Origin: Meloidogyne chitwoodi
Lineage: Eukaryota > Nematoda > Chromadorea > Rhabditida > Meloidogynidae
Direction of reading: 5' to 3'
DNA: 64,000 nucleotides
Assembly (NCBI GenBank): GCA_015183035.1
Contig: JACZZP010000019.1
Span: 248,001 to 312,000, forward strand
Shown: one piece after another, positions 1 to 11,335 of the stretch
How the letters are laid out: each line of letters starts with the position of its first letter
Numbering within the stretch: the first letter of the stretch is position 1
Notes under the pieces: generated by a model
Databases searched by the model: none
What the model was told of the DNA's origin: nothing
What the model saw: the letters and a program-made list of their open reading frames with translations, nothing else
Translations under genes and position numbers: made by a program

Positions 1-3000
1 CAAACAAATTATTTAGTTGATGAGATTTTAAGCCATTCTGAATCGAAGGCTCCAGAGGTTTTTTGCTTTAATTAGATTTACAATTTTTTAAATTTAAAAA
101 ATATTTTCTTTTTCTAGCAGTGTTCAACATTAGAATTATTAGATAATTTATCAAATCTCATTTGTTGTGCAGCCGACTTGGTTTTCTTTAAATTAATTTT
201 TATGTTTTAAATATTAGACTGATTGTGTACGTTGTATGCATCCAAATTCCAAATATAAAGATGCTGCGGCCGAATGTATGCGAAGTTTTACTGCTCTCGT
301 TGAAACTTTGAATACCACACCTGTATTTAAATTTATTAAGCCTTAAAATAAAAAAATAATTTTTAGGAGTTATATTTTGCATTGAAGCGATCTCTTGTCA
401 CTGAAGCATTCCTTTTGAATCCTATTGCGGTTAGGACTGCAAACTTGTTATTACAGGATTTTGAACTTTCTGGAGTGCTTTTAGCCGATTCTGAAGTTTG
501 AATTTAATTTTTAAAAATTTAATATTTGTTAATTTTTTGTTTTAAACTTTTGTATTTTTAATTTCGGCATTTCCGACTTTTTTAAGTTAGAATTTTTAAA
601 CATTATAAAATAATTTCAGCGTCAACGCTTTGTCCAACTCTCTGATGAAATTTTTGATGCAGGCACCCGTTTTGTAGCTGGGAGTGATAGACCCACTAAA
701 ATCAATGATGAAAGGAAAATTCTTTCCCCAGTTATTGGAGATACTGAATTATTATTTGCACCATTATGTCAGCACAAAAATGGAAAAATTAGGCAATTTA
801 CTTATGAAAAATTTTATCAACATGATGAACAACAAGTATAATTTTTTTATTTGGTAAAAAAATTAATTTTTTATTATTTTTAAAAATTTCAGGAATTATT
901 ATTAAAACGTCTCATTTCTGCCCGACATCAAATCGCTCAATTAACAAACTTTCCCACATTTGCTCATCGTGCGCAAATTAATTCAATACTTTGTACTTAT
1001 GAAAATGTTCATAAATTTCTCGAAAATATAATTGAGGTTTTTATTTTATTATTTAAAAAGGATTTTTCTGAAATTATAGTTTTAAGTGTTTTCCGGAATG
1101 TTTTTGTTAAATAAAAGTTTTAAGGGAAAATATTAATTAAATTTTTTGTTATGTTTAAAAGATGTAAATGTTTTTCCGGAAAAAACAATGTTTGTTTATT
1201 AACAAATAAAATGTTTTTCTTTTTCAATGTTTTTCCGGAAAATGTTTCTCTTGTTTTCTTAAAATGTTTATCTGAACATAATCTGAAATCTTTTCCGGAA
1301 AAACAATGTTTTTAGAAATATTTTATGCATGTTTATTTGAATATCTTTTCCGGAAAACTTCAATGTTTTTCTAATTTTACTTAATATATATTTAAACATT
1401 TCTTTTTAATATTAAGGGTTTTTCTAGTCAAATCGACTCAGAATTGGAACAAATTCTCCAGATTACTACTGATTATTCTTCTCACGATTCGTTCGATATT
1501 GAAGGACAAGTAGGATATGCTGACGTGGAATTCGCTACTTCTGTAAGACTAGCCTAATTTAATTTTTTATTTTTAATTTAGATTCGTCGTCGTCAACTTA
1601 TTGAAAAAATGGATGGAAGTGAATCCCTTTCCAAATTTTTTCATTTTGGCACAATGCTGGACGGTTTTGAATTAATTGTTCAAAAGCTTTATGGCATTAG
1701 TTTTAAACGATCATTACCCAACGAAGGTGAATGTTGGGAAGGAAACGTACTAAAATTGGTTTTTTTAATTTTAATTAATTTAAATTATTTTTTTTAAATT
1801 TAGCAAGTTTATCGTGAAGACGAACACAATTCCAATAGTCAAATATTTCTTGGAGATATTTTTATTGATGTAGACGCACGTCCCAGCAAACTTCAGGGTG
1901 ATTGTCATTTTACTGTTCGTTGTTCAAAATTGGTAAATTTTTATTTTTTTATTATTTTTTAAATTTTTTAAGCTCGAAAATGGCGAATTTCAAACACCAA
2001 TTGTTGTTGTATCTTTAGCTATTAATCAAACAGATTCTAACCATTTTCAAGCATCATCTTGTTCAATTTCTAATTTATTGGATGAGGCAAGAATTTTTTT
2101 AATATTCATTTTTTCAAATTTTAGTTGGAAATGTCTCCCCAACAGGCAGAGAATTTTTTTCATGAAATGGGACATGCAATGCATTCAATTTTGGGAAGAA
2201 CAATTTTTCAGCATGTTGCTGGTAATTATAAATATTTTTGGAAAATTGAAAGAAAATTTTTTTCAAATTTTTAAGGCACTCGTTGTCCTACAGATTTTGC
2301 TGAAATACCCTCACATTTAATGGAATGTTTTTTTAATGATTCTAGAGTTTGTTTTTTTTTCTATTTTTTAAAAATATTTAATTTATTTTTTAGATTTTAC
2401 AAAAAATTTGTCGCGACAAATCTGGTCGAATTATGGACAATGAACAAGCTTCTACGATTATAAAATGTAGACGGATATTTCCAGCGATACATAATACACA
2501 ACAGGTTTTTTTTTAATATTTTTTAATTAATTTTTAATTTAATTCTATTAAGGCTATTTTCTCTCTTTTTGACTTGGAGGTGCATGGAGAACATGCAGAA
2601 GATATTTCTTACCAGAAAATTAGTACAACAGATCTATGTTTACAATTGCATAAAAAGGCTCTTCCACGATTATATACTTCGTCTAATTATGCTTACCATC
2701 ATAGGTAAAAATTCTGGTTTTAAATTGTGTTTTTAAGTTTTGATAATTCTGATTTGTAAAACTTTTTTTAATATTTCTGATTGTAAAACTTGTTTTTGAT
2801 AATTCTGATTTTTAAATAAAAATTTTTTCTTTTTAGAATTTCTCACCTTGTCACTTATGGAGCAAGTAATTTTTTATTTAAAATTGTAATTATTTTTCGT
2901 TTATACAAAACAGAATATTATTCATATCTTCTCGCTAGAGCCAGTGCATCACTGATTTTTGATAATTTATTTGATACAAATTTACTTGGACGTGAAAATG

Positions 3001-3213
3001 GTCAAAAATGGGCAAATGTGTGTTTTTTTAATTTTATTAAAAAAAATATTTTTTATTTAATGAATAAAAGATTATTAATTATTAAAGGTACAATCCTATG
3101 GTGGTGAATATCCTTCAGATGTCCTTTTAGCGAAAGCTTTAGGAACGCCGAATGCTCCATCTAGTGAACAATTAACTTATGCACTTATAAATGATGCTAC
3201 AAATGTGAAATGA
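1..3213 (+). CDS. MIPEP: Mitochondrial intermediate peptidase (M3 metallopeptidase), 5' truncated by window edge
   Basis: Homologue of MIPEP/Oct1, the zinc oligopeptidase of the mitochondrial matrix that removes an octapeptide from imported precursors after MPP cleavage. I join 17 exons (1-57, 118-180, 218-322, 367-495, 620-835, 893-1036, 1417-1542, 1582-1758, 1804-1932, 1973-2086, 2125-2221, 2276-2346, 2394-2504, 2553-2704, 2837-2865, 2914-3017, 3088-3213), giving 649 residues with no stop until TGA 3211-3213. The active-site motif HEMGHAMHS (HEXXH) is in exon 2125-2221, followed by [19 protein letters not shown], the family signature carrying the third zinc ligand (E). Human MIPEP is about 713 aa, so only the presequence and first residues lie off the left edge. 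The intron at 2087 uses a GC donor (GAG/GCAAGA). The intron 1037-1416 carries a TTTTCCGGAAAA repeat. Assignment is from family knowledge and is strong. Confidence 0.95.
1085..1375. repeat. Intronic TTTTCCGGAAAA minisatellite in MIPEP
   Basis: Irregular tandem copies built on the short palindrome TTTTCCGGAAAA with AATGTTT spacers fill an otherwise ordinary intron. A related array built on TTTCCGGAAAAATCAGAAT lies in a MED14 intron near 11640-11815. Confidence 0.75.
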
Positions 3214-3354
3214 AAAATTTTAAAAATTTTAATCAAATTTTTATTGTTTTCTTTTTAAATTTGTTTAAATTATTAGACTTTATTTTTTATTTTATTTTAA
3301 AAATAATTCGCTATTTTATTATTTTTATTTTTTGACTTTAATTAATATTTTAAT

Positions 3355-3363
3355 ATTTTTTAG
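3355..3363 (+). promoter_or_regulatory. Splice acceptor just upstream of a start codon (possible spliced-leader site)
   Basis: TTTTTTAG ends 10 nt before the ATG at 3374 with no obvious upstream exon, which fits SL trans-splicing. The gene begins about 160 nt after the MIPEP stop, so the two could be one operon. This is an inference. Confidence 0.4.
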
Positions 3364-3373
3364 AAATTAAAAA

Positions 3374-4027
3374 ATGCATTCAACTACACCATTGCGTTAT
3401 ATGAGATTTTTTAGGCGGCGTGAAACAATTTCAATGGATATGAACAATACTGAATGGAAAATGATGAAAGATTCAGGCAAAAGAGCGCTTCGGTTTATTG
3501 GGGCATATTTGCCTGCTTTGTTGGTTTTTTACAATAGTAGATTAAAATTTGTTCAGAATTAAATTTTATTTTTTTCAGAAAATAAAGAATTTTTTCTGAA
3601 ATTAAAGTTTATTTTTTTCTGAAATTAAAGTTTATTTTTTTCTGAAATTAAAGTTTATTCTTTCAGAATTCAAGTTTATTTTTCTCAGAAATTAAAGTTT
3701 ATTTTTCTCAGAAATTAAAGTTTATTTTTTTCAGAATTGTAATTTTTCTTCTTTTGTAGAATTCTTTGTTTACCTTCAATGGATGTTTATTTCGATTTGA
3801 TGTTTTACAGAAATGAAAAGTTTCGCGCATTTGTTGAACAATACTCTTGTGACAACGTGACAACTGATGAAACTTTTAAGTAAGCAAAATTAAAAAAAAT
3901 ATTTTTTTTTAATTTTTTATTTAATTTTAGTCGTCAAATTCGGCGATTTAGATATTCTCGAGATCATATCAAAGATGTTATTGACAATAAGGAAAGTATG
4001 CTTAAATACAAAGGAAATATGGAATAA
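3374..4027 (+). CDS. Unrecognised small protein, 120 aa, three exons
   Basis: I do not recognise this gene. Exons 3374-3519, 3760-3879 and 3931-4027 join in frame (phases 2 and 2) to a 120-residue protein ending at TAA 4025-4027. It starts MHSTTPLRYMRFFRRRE, a basic, mitochondrial-presequence-like N-terminus, then has a hydrophobic stretch (FIGAYLPALILCLP) that could be a membrane segment or buried helix. An aromatic-rich part (DVYFDLMFYRNEKFRAFVEQ) and a basic tail (RQIRRFRYSRDHIKD) follow. It lies 160 nt downstream of MIPEP on the same strand. A small mitochondrial protein is possible but unproven. The first donor was chosen because GCTTT/GTTGGT is the only one that keeps frame with the next exon; that junction is the weakest part. 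Confidence 0.6.
3560..3745 (+). repeat. Intronic tandem repeat of acceptor-like units
   Basis: About eight copies of a 20-25 nt unit (TTTATTTTTTTCTGAAATTA and TTTCTCAGAAATTAAAG variants) sit in the first intron of the 120-aa gene. Several units contain TTTCTCAG or TTTTTCAG, which resemble a real 3' splice site. Confidence 0.7.
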
Positions 4028-4649
4028 TAATTAGAATAAAATTTATTTTACAAATTTGAGTTTGAATAAAAATTAAAAAATTTATTTTTTTATTAATTTA
4101 ATTTATTTTTTTATTAATTTAATTTATTTTTTTATTAATTTAATTTATTTTTTAGTAATTCAATTTTATTGTTTTTTAATTTATTTATCTTTTACTAGAG
4201 TACTTTGACTTTTATTAATTACATTTTTGGTGTTTTTCTCTTATTTTTTTAGGTGGGCATTTTGTACATTGTCTTTTTGGATTTTTTACAATGTTGGACA
4301 TTTTCGCAATTTTGGACGTTTCACAATTTTTGATATTTCAAAATTTTGACATTTTTTTCAATAAAATTGCTTCACTCTCTATGCTTGTTTTGCTCCCCAT
4401 CAGGTTTATTTCAAAAGTTTATAACTTTAATGTATTCAATAATATTTTTCTCTATGTTATAAAACTCTAGTATATACTACTTACCTAGAATTTTTGGATT
4501 GGGGAGAGTTCCGGAGTCTCCCTACAAATAAATTTTTTTTTGGAATTCGTGTCAGTTTTTAAGATTTAAAAAATAAAATTATTTAATTTTTTATTTGTTT
4601 CATATTTTTGTTTCACTTTTTTTACAATTTAAATTTTACCTGTTTTTTA
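4028..4649. other. Intergenic spacer
   Basis: There is no coding signal. A TTTATTAATTTAATTTATTTT tandem stretch lies at about 4075-4155, and a degenerate run of TTTTGGAC/TTTTGACATTT phrases at about 4255-4350. Nothing else is supported. Confidence 0.6.
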
Positions 4650-4658
4650 TATTTTTAG
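4650..4658 (+). promoter_or_regulatory. Splice acceptor just upstream of the OSTM1-like start
   Basis: TATTTTTAG ends 6 nt before ATG 4665, a position typical of nematode spliced-leader addition. Inference only. Confidence 0.4.
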
Positions 4659-4664
4659 ATAAAA

Positions 4665-6615
4665 ATGCTCAAATCTGTGTTAAGTAAAATGACAAATTTC
4701 CAACTTGCTTCACCTACAATGCTTTATACTATTTTACTTTTTATTGTTTCAACAAAACTTGCTTTTTGTATAGATCAGGATTGGGATCTCAATTTTGCTT
4801 GTAGAGAAGATTTAAAGGTTTAATTTTTTTGCTTCGTTTTTTTTGCTTCGTTTTTTTGCTTCATTTTTTTGCTTCATTTTTTTTGCTTCAGTTTTTTTTG
4901 CTTCATTTTTAAAATTTTATTTATTAGAGGCTGTCAAATCGACAAGCGGAAATGGCAAAATGTGCTGTTGATAATTCGGTTCGTTTTTTTATTTTATTAA
5001 ATTTGAATTTTAGTTTTAGGCACCCCCTCAAGTTTGTACTAATTGTTACCTGCAATACGCACAATTGAAGGAAGAAGAATATAAAAGTCAACATTTGGTT
5101 TATTTTTTTTTAATTTTTTGTATTTTTTAAATATTTTTAAGGTTGTTTTATCTGCAAATAATCGAACATGTACAACTGTTATTTACGGTTTTTTATATTT
5201 TTTATTTAAAAAGAAATTGGGGGGAGTATAATTAAAGTTTAATTTTCTTGAGAATCCCAAGATGGAATTATAGGAAAATTATAGAAAAATTTATTTTAAA
5301 ATTCTCTAAATTTTATTTAGAGAATTATGTTGTCAGTTATGCTCACCAAATGTCTGCTACTCTTGGAAAGCAAATTTGGGACAAGGCTAGATGTGAATGT
5401 TTGTTTTTTTTAATTTTATTTTCTTGTTAAAATTTTTTAGATTTTTCAAAAAAATTTTTTAATTTTTCAAATAATTTTTTTTAATGTTTCAAAAATTTTT
5501 AAAGCTTGTCTTGTAATTCATGGTGATTTATCCTATGGAAATGCAACTTTTGAACTTGATAATAAAACGGTTTATATTTAAATACATTTTATTTTTTTAT
5601 TTATTATTCTACAATATTAAAAAATTTAAAAAATTTTTTTTATTATTTTCAGTCAAATTTTCAATATTTATTAAATGTTTGGCGCGAGTGTATTTCTAAT
5701 GCAACCTTACTTCTTCAGAACATTAAAAACAACAATTTAAACAAAAACAAAACTTTGCAACAAAATGATGATCCTCCATTTGTTTGTACTCAATGCACAA
5801 AACAATTTGATTCACTTTTCGATTTTTATTGGAAAATTTATACTGCTCCGAACATTTATTTTTGCACTGATGTTGAGGCTTTAGTATATTTTTAATACAT
5901 ATGTTTGAATAAACATTTTTACAAACAACTACAGAATTGTTTTTATAAAATACAAAAACTTTGTTTTTATAAAATACATTAACTTTGTTTTATAAAATAC
6001 AAAAACAATGTTTCTATAAAATACAAAAACATTGTTTTTATAAAATACAAAACATTGTTTTTATAAAATACAAAACATTGTTTTTATAAAATACAAAAAC
6101 TTTTTTTTATAAAATACAAAAACTTTGTTTTATAAAATACAAAAACTTTGTTTTAAAAGTACCATACAAAATTTATAAATTTAGATGAATGATACAATGA
6201 ATTTATGGCATGATGTGCTCCATTGTAAAGATGATCCTAGAACTGAGGTATTACATTTTAAAATTCTAAATCTTGGGATGTTTAACTAAATAAACATTTT
6301 TCAAGAAAAACGAACATTAAAAAAAATTTTTTAGGATAGACATCAGGATATTCGAGTTGCTGCTTTTTCTGCTTCTTTGCTAGCTATTGTTGTTGGATTA
6401 TTTTATGCTGGTAGTTATATACAAACTGAACAGTCACAAACACAATTAATTCAATGTAAATTTAATTTTATAAAATTTGATTATCAAAAATTTTTTATTT
6501 TTTTTTTTCAGATTCTCGGAGGCAAGCAATTCAAGATTCGCGTTCTCGGCTACTTTCCTCTTCCACTTTGGATACTTTTGCTTATCCAACACCTGGTTCT
6601 TCAATGCAAGGATGA
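4665..6615 (+). CDS. OSTM1: OSTM1-like lysosomal type I membrane protein
   Basis: Ten exons (4665-4817, 4928-4978, 5020-5097, 5142-5187, 5321-5398, 5505-5569, 5653-5883, 6185-6247, 6335-6455, 6512-6615) join to 329 residues; human OSTM1 is about 334. The protein has an N-terminal hydrophobic signal (LYTILLFIVSTKLAFC), then a cysteine-rich luminal domain with the family's paired cysteines: QVCTNCYLQY, RCESCLVIHG, FVCTQCTKQFDSLF and YFCTDVEALMNDTMNLW. NxT sequons are present (GNATF, SNATL). One transmembrane segment (VAAFSASLLAIVVGLFYAG) and a short basic-serine cytosolic tail follow, ending at TGA 6613-6615. In animals OSTM1 is the beta subunit of the lysosomal chloride/proton exchanger ClC-7. 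The order and spacing of cysteines and the terminal TM match the family, so the identification is good. Confidence 0.85.
5895..6175. repeat. Intronic TTTTTATAAAATACAAAAAC tandem repeat in the OSTM1-like gene
   Basis: Ten or so near-identical copies of a ~24-nt unit (TTGTTTTTATAAAATACAAA with AAC/AACA) occupy most of this intron; flanking exons are unaffected. Confidence 0.8.
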
Positions 6616-6814
6616 AGAAAATTTTAAATTTTTATGTGCTATTTATATATATTTTTTTTGGCTTTATTCTTTTTCACCTTTTCTTCTTTAAATTTTTATT
6701 TTTGCTTCAAAAAATTAAAAAAAAATAGTATTTTATTATTTAACGATTAATTAATTCGAATTTTATTTATTTATTTTTTAAAAATTGTTTTAAATTAATT
6801 TCAGCGCATTTAAA

Positions 6815-6824
6815 ATTTTTTTAG
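6815..6824 (+). promoter_or_regulatory. Splice acceptor just upstream of the MED14 N-terminal unit
   Basis: TTTTTTTTAG ends 10 nt before ATG 6835, about 209 nt after the OSTM1-like stop; possible spliced-leader or 5'UTR acceptor. Inference. Confidence 0.35.
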
Positions 6825-6834
6825 TGACATTTAA

Positions 6835-9800
6835 ATGTCTTCTACAGCTCAAATTCCATCAAATTCTCCAGCTCAACATCATCAAATAATGATGGAGCAA
6901 ATGAAGGTTTTTTTAATTTATTCTTGTAAATTAAATTGTCTTTTTAAAGAATAATCCAACTCAAAGTAATCATTCAAATTCTATGACATCCGCAAATTCT
7001 GTTAACGTTGTTGACCCAGTTGCTAAAACTATTACTTCTGTTGCTTCTAGTTCGCAAAACTTAAAGGTAAAACATGTTTTTCTAAAACAAATAATTTTTT
7101 TCTTTGAAAAATATAAACTTTGTTGTGTTTTTAAACTTATTTTCGTAAACACAAGAAAATAAACATGTGTTTTATTTAAACTGTTGTGTTTTTAAACGTT
7201 TATTTGTTTACTTGTTTGTGTAAATTCAAGCAAATAAACATGTGTTTTATTTAAACTTTGTTGTGTTTTACAATAAACTTGTTTGTTTACTTGGTTTCGT
7301 AAATTCAAGCAAATAAACATGTGTTTTATTTAAACTTTGTTGTGTTTTATAATAAACTTGTTTGTTTACTTGTTTTCGAAATTCAAACAAATAAACGTGT
7401 TTCGTATTAAACAACTTGTTTTTTAAAAAATGTATGTATTTATCAATTTGTTTGTTTATTACTAAACATGTAAACAAGTTTGTATGACTCTACAATCATA
7501 TAAAAATGTTTGTGTTTATGAAAGACAAATTTGTGTTTTTTTAAAACAATTATTATTATAAAATACAACTAAGTTTATCTTTATTCAATTAATTATGTTT
7601 TTAAGGCGCTTTTGCCTGCTGTTCCACCCCTATGTGGCCCACCAACAGTTTCTTTAGCTTTACTTCTCGATTTTGCTATTCACCAGACCTTGCATGAATT
7701 GCAAATTTTATCAGAGCTTAATTTAAAGAAAAAGCCGGAGGATCGTAAAATCAGCGTTGTTCAGGTTTATTTAATTTTTTAGGATTTTTGGGAAATTATG
7801 TAATATTAATTTTTTTTTAGTTTGCTCATTCTACACGTCTCATTTTTGTCCGTTTACTTGCAATTGTGAGATGGTTAAAATCTAATCGGAAATTTGAACC
7901 TCTTTCCTCAATGTCTGATTTATTTGGTATATTTTTAAATTATTTTTTTAGACGTTTTCTCCTCGATGAACAGGCAGCTCGTTATGTTGATACTGCTGAT
8001 AAACTTGTAGAAATTGCGCGGAATGAGTTGCCTAATGCAAGGTTTAATTTATTTATTTTACTTTGAAAATATTTTGTTAAGATTGCCAGTATTTCATGTT
8101 CCTCAAGCAGTTGATGTTTTAACTTTTGGCACGTACCCTCGACTCCCACAAAATATTAAGGCATTTTTTAACTAAATTTTTCTTATTTTTAAAGTTGTTT
8201 TTAAGGATCGTTTTGTATCAACTCCTCCATTAGCTGGTCGTGAACAACGATTAACGCTTCGCCAACTTAACCGTGTTTTGGAATTTCATTTAGCTCAAAA
8301 CGCTAGGCAATTGTCTCCGCGTATTGAGCAAATTAACATAAAAAATGGGACTGTATGTTTTTAAAAATTTTATTTTTTTTGTTTAATTCTGATTTTTGTT
8401 TGTTTTGTAATTCTGATTTTTTATTTTTGTGTTTGTTGGTTTGTAATTCTGTTTTTATTTTTGTGTTTGTTGTTTTGTAATTCTGATTTTTATTTTTGTG
8501 TTTGTTATTTTGTAATTCTGATTCTTATTTTTGTATTTTTGTTTTGTAATTCTGATTCTGATTTTTATTTTTGTATTTCCTCTTTTTAAAAGATTACACT
8601 AACCGTTCCAAATGAATTTGAAATTGTTTTAACACGTTTGGGTGACGATGTGCAACTTACCAAATGGTGTCTTTTAAATTTAAAAATTCTTGTTAATAAT
8701 GCAGAGGTTGGACAAGGACAAAAATTACTGCATCCTCTTCAGGTTTATTTTATTTTTTAAATAATTTTTTTTAATAAATTTTTTTAAGTTGAATTTCCTT
8801 CATCAAATGGTCCAAGAAAGATTAGACAATGGGGAAAAAGTGATAAAATTTAAAAAATTTATATTTTAATTTTTTAAGCCTCTTTTTGATGCCTATAACC
8901 TCTTACATACCTTTTGTTGTTCACTTCAATTGGACGTTCTTTATTGCCAAGCAACTTTAATAGCTAAAATATCTTCTCTTTATATTCGTGTGGAAGAGTA
9001 TAACACTAAAGAATGTAGATTAGTTATTGCCTATTGGTTAGGCGATGTTCAACAACAGCAACTTCAGCAGAAACATTTTAAGAGCAAAAAGTTAGTTAAC
9101 TGTTTTTTACAGGTTTTTAAACATTTTTTTTATGTTTTAAGACAAATTCATCATTATCGATTTACAATATATGGAGACAAAACAGACCCTCATAGTTCTT
9201 TGCGTGTTAAACACCATCCGGCGGGTTCAGAATTGCCGAAAATGGATCATAGGTTTAATAATTTTTTTAATAATTTTTTTATTTAATATTATTTTTTAGC
9301 TATTCATTACAACACTTACTTAATGAAACTATTTTTTTCCGATGTCGTGAGCGTTTATTGCAAACAAAACGGTTACTTGAGCAAGCACAGCCAAAGCTAG
9401 CAACAACCATTGCTCATGTATATTTTTTAATGTTTATTTTAATTAAATTCTGATTTTGTATTTTATTTGAACAAATTCTGATTTTTTATTTTTAAAAAAC
9501 AAATTCGGATTTTGTATTTTATTTTAACAAATTCTGATTTTTGCATTTTTAAAAAACAAAATTCTGATTTTTGTATTTTAAAAAATAAAATTCTGATTTT
9601 GTATTTATTTAAACAATTCTGATTTTTGTATTTTTAAAAAACAAAATTCTGATTTTTGTATTTTAAGTAAACAAAATTCTGATTTTTATATTTTTTAAAA
9701 AATTCTGATTTTTGTATTTTTAAAAATAAAATTCTGATTTTTATATTTTTTAAAAAATTCTGATTTTTGTATTTTTAAAAATAAAATTCTGATTTTTATA

Positions 9801-11037
9801 TTAAAAAAAAATAAATTTCAGACAGGTCATTGCTTATTATCACTCAGCTGTCCTTTGATTCTATCGGATCAATATCTTCCCGTTGAATCGTTAATTATCT
9901 TTGCTAACACATTTTTTGGGACCGTAAATTGTCGTGTTGAGGCACTTGGTAAAATTTTTTTTTATTAAATTAAAAAATTTTTTTTTTTAAATTAAATAAA
10001 AATTTTTTTAGGTCGTCGAGATGAGATTATCGAAATAGAAAAACAATTAAATGCAGCTAGTCCTTTAATTAAAACAATTGGAAATTTATTAGATCGGTTA
10101 CGTGTTCAATTACTTATTGAGCGTTTACAGAGGGCAATTGTTGGTTTACAGGTTTTTATTTAATATTTTTTAAATAATTTTTTAATTAAAAATTTTTTTT
10201 TAATTTTTTAGGTCCGTAAACTCAACGATAATCAAGCTTTACCCCTTGCGCACAAATTAACTACTATCCCAACAGATAGAAAAATTTTCCAGTTTATTCG
10301 AGAAGATCAATTCTATCTGGTTAAAAATTATATTTTTTAATTAAATTTTATAAAAATTAAAAAAATTTTTTTTTTAATTTAAAATTTTTTACTTTAGATA
10401 ATTGCTTTTACGCCTGATGACCAAACTGGAATTAAAATTCAATTTCATTTGTTTTCTTCCGCTGAGGGTCGTTTAACTATGCTTGATCTTGATGCAGAAC
10501 AGGTATAAAATAAGGCTTCCGGAAAATTGGGCAGTGGAATATTTGGCAGTGGAAAGTTGTGCAGTGAAGAATCATTACAAAAACTTGCAAAAAAATACAA
10601 AAATACATGAAATACAAATACATAAGTAACACAACATTTTTTTAAGTGTTTTTGTATTTTCTTGTATTTTTGTATTTTTCATGTATTTTTGTATTTTCTT
10701 GTATTTTTGTATTTTCTTGTATTTTGTATTTTTCATGTTTTTTGTATTTTCTTGCAAGTTTTTGTACTGTTTCTTCACTGCCCAATTTTCCTAATACTGC
10801 CCAATTTTCCTAGCACGAAAAATAAATAAAATTATAAAAAATTTTAAAATAAAAAAAAATTTTTTTTTACAGATAATTAGAGCAGCTCCTTTGCCTCGTT
10901 TATATGCCTCTTCTTTAATTTCTACCAATTCAAAACATTTTAGTATTAATGAAAACAGCAGTAATATTCAAAAAAATCTTCATAATCAGAGACTTTCAGA
11001 ATTTTTTCAACGTTATCGCAAAGAATCAGAAAAATAA
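6835..11037 (+). CDS. MED14: Mediator subunit 14, N-terminal unit (710 aa)
   Basis: First of three consecutive units that together look like MED14 (C. elegans rgr-1), the backbone subunit linking Mediator head, middle and tail for RNA polymerase II transcription in the nucleus. Exons: 6835-6906, 6950-7066, 7606-7764, 7821-8041, 8082-8160, 8206-8352, 8593-8742, 8789-8839, 8879-9252, 9300-9417, 9822-9948, 10012-10151, 10212-10319, 10398-10502, 10873-11037. Diagnostic stretches are RLIFVRLLAIVRWL, FLLDEQAARYVDTADKL, AVDVLTFGTYPRLPQNIKD, NFLHQMVQERL and PLFDAYNLLHTFCCSLQLDV, all in the order of animal MED14. The intron at 8161 uses a GC donor. Two tiny GT..AG stretches (7927-7951 and 9113-9141) must be retained to keep frame. 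The unit ends at TAA 11035-11037 where family members continue into a linker. No donor in the last exon has the phase needed to join the next unit. Confidence 0.92.
7140..7500. repeat. Intronic repeat of AAACATGTGTTTTATTTAAA units
   Basis: Copies of a ~60-nt unit combining AAACATGTGTTTTATTTAAA and CTTTGTTGTGTTTT run through the second MED14 intron. The same vocabulary recurs at 14340-14590 and 15600-15990 in other MED14 introns and spacers. Confidence 0.7.
8385..8580. repeat. Intronic TAATTCTGATTTTTATTTTT minisatellite
   Basis: Five to six copies of GTAATTCTGATTTTTATTTT with TGTGTTTGTT spacers in one MED14 intron. Confidence 0.7.
9440..9812. repeat. Intronic AAATTCTGATTTTTGTATTT minisatellite
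   Basis: About a dozen copies of a 29-31 nt unit containing ATTCTGATTTTTGTATTTTT and AAAAAACAAA. It shares its core with arrays at 2750-2815, 8385-8580, 16340-16670 (reverse complement) and 17140-17520 (reverse complement). Confidence 0.8.
10514..10817. mobile_element. Foldback element F1 (GGGCAGTG family) in a MED14 intron
   Basis: 304-bp hairpin-forming insertion. The left end GGCTTCCGGAAAATTGGGCA continues with further GGCAGTGGAA repeats, then ACAAAAACTTGCAA and CAAGAAAATACAAAAATACA-type arms. The right half is the reverse complement and ends TTTTCCTAGCACG. Flanks are TAAAATAA (10506-10513) and AAAAATAA (10818-10825), an 8-bp TSD with one mismatch. No coding capacity. Confidence 0.8.
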
Positions 11038-11321
11038 AAAATAATTTTTAATTTGTTTGAACTGAAAAGTGTTATTTTTTATTAATAAAAATAAAAATGG
11101 GGTTAGTTTTGGTTTAAAAAAACTTTTTAAATCTTTTTTGTGATCTCATTTATTCAATGTTTTTTTCTTTAAAGCGTTTTTAAAGTGTGGTAATTTGACT
11201 TTTTCTAATATTTTGTTGTATTATTCTTTTCTATAAAATTATAAATTTTATCTTTTTTTTTTAATTTTTTTAAAATTGTTATTTTCATCTATTTTTTAAA
11301 ATTTTAAATTTTTTTTAAATT

Positions 11322-11328
11322 GTTTTAG
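11322..11328 (+). promoter_or_regulatory. Splice acceptor just upstream of the second MED14 unit
   Basis: TGTTTTAG ends 7 nt before ATG 11336. No donor in the preceding exon gives the right phase, so trans-splicing onto this acceptor, as in an operon, would explain it. Inference. Confidence 0.45.
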
Positions 11329-11335
11329 GCCTTCA

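Noticed and set aside
6970..7152. Minus-strand 60-codon frame opposite MED14 exon 2
   Set aside because: Shadow of the real plus-strand exon 6950-7066, whose splice sites and frame fit MED14.
7268..7477. 69-codon minus-strand frame
   Set aside because: Intron minisatellite in MED14; there are exons of the real gene on both sides on the plus strand.
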